Shown here in pieces: positions 62,475 to 64,000 of a stretch of DNA of 64,000 nt (the first letter of the stretch is position 1; every line of letters starts with the position of its first letter). Source of the stretch: Euglena gracilis (Eukaryota; Euglenida; Euglenophyceae; Euglenales); contig CP154956.1 in assembly GCA_039621445.1 (NCBI GenBank), positions 10,849,443-10,913,442 of the forward strand, given 5' to 3'. The notes below the pieces were generated by a model that saw only the letters and a list, made by a program, of their open reading frames with translations, had not been told where the DNA came from and made no database searches. Position numbers and translations under genes: made by a program.

Positions 62475-62618
62475 GGACAGGGAATTTCTTAAGGACCCCC
62501 GGGGGGGGGGGTCCAGCCTCCGGCTGGCAAAAAGGCTGCTGGCTGGATTTGAGCTGCTGGCTGGACCGCCCCCCGGGGGGGGTAGGGTACCCTCCGGCTT
62601 AAGAAATTCCCTGATCGA
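62475..62618 (+). mobile_element. 144-bp foldback element with ATCGAGGA duplication
   Basis: ATCGAGGA flanks it exactly (62,470-62,477 and 62,614-62,621). Ends ACAGGGAATTTCTTAAG and CTTAAGAAATTCCCTG are inverted. CAG lies at +4 and CTG at -8. The core contains CTGGCTGGA repeats between C and G runs. Confidence 0.88.
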
Positions 62619-62624
62619 GGATGC

Positions 62625-64000
62625 CTGCGACCCAACCCTGAACCCCCTCCCAAACCTCACCCCAGGAATTGGAGGAAGCCAAGGCGTCCAGTGGGGGCGA
62701 GGAAGGGTTAAGGCTCAGACACACCGGGACGTGGCAGGGTGGGCGGCAGGCTGAGGCGGTGTGGTGGCAAGACTATTCGGTAAAAGAGCGCCATCTTCTG
62801 CTAAAACAACCGGCAAATGGTGATGGCGGAGGTCGACCTTACAGAAAGAACAGGGTCAGAGTTGGGCCTACCTGACTTCTGACTTATGTCTAACGTTAGG
62901 GGTGTGGCTGGGGCCAACTCCGCATCCCTTGGACTCAATGGGAATCCGCGAAACAGAATGTGGGGTTGGAGGGTCTGACCCCCCTTTCCACCATATTTCT
63001 GGGGGCACCGATTTCTTAGATCAACCTTTTCCTTCGGTGTCTTCAGCGCAAAGGAGTTCTTTCCTTGTGCGGTGCTGAGTTGGGTGGAGGGGGTCGACCA
63101 CCCACCCCACCTCACCTCCTGGGTGGGGGGGGTCCACCTCCCCACTGGGGGTTCCTGTATCCTGGCGTGCATTGATTTGGCCCCTGCATGACCCCCCTGT
63201 GTGCACTGTGCTGTTTATTTGGTAACTTTTATCCCTTCTTCTGGCCTGGCGCCTTTTTCTTCGCCTCTGGCCCTTTTTGCATGTGTATGCGTGACCCCCC
63301 CTCTCCCCGGGATGGGTGGGTGGGTTTAGAGTGTGGCTGGGTGGGTTTGGGCTGCGGGAATGCCTCCCGCTGGGGATGCACCAGTCTGCTTAACCAGCCT
63401 CCGTGGCCTTGGGTGAGGGACTGGGAGGGCCTGGGGGGGGGGGTTGTGGGCAGCTGGATTTTCAAAAAGGTGGGTTGGAGTCCGGGGGAAAGTGCACCCC
63501 CCCCACAGGGGTCACCTGGGGAATCTATGACCCAGGCTATAAAAAAAAAACCGATAGGAAACGACATCATCGGATACCACCCATCTCCGGTGTCATTATG
63601 AAGGTGGGGGCAAATGTGGAGGTGAAAAAAAAAATGCAACAGTGAACTTTCTGGATGAACTGTTGTTGTTTCTCTGCCAAGGATCCGCTCAGGATTCTTC
63701 CAAGGAAACTAAAAAAAAAACCATTTCTTCCATTTGAATTCCCAATTTTATTGTGGTGCTGTTCTTGAGATTGTTGAAGTATTCCAATTTGCCTGTTCAT
63801 ACGGTTTGTTAACTTTCAAAAAAAATAGAGAACAGGGATAGGACTTTGGGAGTGACATACAATGTACTCCATGACGGCAGACGGCAACACACCCAACCCA
63901 AGCTGGACAATTCACTCACGACGTGCACTGGACACCCAACGTCCAACAGGACCACTTCGAATTCCACCGATTTTCAGAGTGCAGTCGTCTGGTGCCGCCA
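62625..64000. other. No gene recognised at right edge
   Basis: Contains the 63,185-63,290 repeat (copy 2 of 43,970-44,070) and several G/C runs. No GC3-biased frame or recognisable motif. Confidence 0.6.
63185..63290 (+). repeat. Dispersed repeat, copy 2 of pair with 43,970-44,070
   Basis: Same orientation and order of landmarks as copy 1, including TTTTATCCCTTCTTCTGGCC. Confidence 0.85.

Overview
The window looks like nuclear DNA of a plastid-bearing protist, most probably a euglenid such as Euglena gracilis (inference, about 60% sure). Four observations support this. Conserved protein blocks occur as short exons of 50-190 bases, strongly GC-ending at the third codon position, separated by kilobases of repeat-rich DNA. 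A nuclear, intron-split Der/EngA GTPase implies a plastid. Ordinary GT-AG introns sit beside at least one intron with neither end, bounded by a short direct repeat. Several short foldback elements have the geometry NNNCAG...CTGNNNNN plus a target duplication, which is the layout described for euglenid non-conventional introns. No bacterial-style operon, CRISPR array, rRNA or intact tRNA was seen.

Layout. All coding segments I trust lie on the minus strand. (1) 446-8,065: four exons of a plastid-type Der/EngA GTPase; its 3' part runs off the left edge. Two more GC3-rich candidate exons lie upstream at 8.5 and 10.7 kb. (2) 16,666-16,803: an isolated coding exon of unknown function. (3) 19,757-24,662: a set of coding exons of an unrecognised protein. 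(4) 25,928-31,055: Ser/Pro-rich candidate exons with good splice sites, also unrecognised. (5) 31.1-32.6 kb: a 13-bp minisatellite with higher-order structure. (6) 32.7-37.3 kb: mostly hairpin families and a GATACAT repeat, with one weak exon candidate. (7) 41,872-43,069: two phase-compatible exons of an unknown protein. (8) 43,600-58,699: a nearly complete alpha-1,3-fucosyltransferase (GT10) gene, with eleven exons recognised from an N-terminal membrane anchor to a stop codon. (9) 58.7-64 kb: repeats only.

The rest is microsatellite (AC, GGAT, CTAT), AT-rich blocks, long G or C runs, and many dispersed repeats. The most interesting signals are the foldback elements that resemble mobile non-conventional introns, one of which splits the fucosyltransferase. 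Next are families of perfect short hairpins with mostly four-base loops (CATTGCGC type at 14-16 kb, TGTGCGG type at 34-37 kb), and a small element whose terminal arms change together between copies.

The two identified genes have unrelated jobs: plastid ribosome assembly for Der, and Golgi glycan fucosylation for GT10. No functional cluster is implied.
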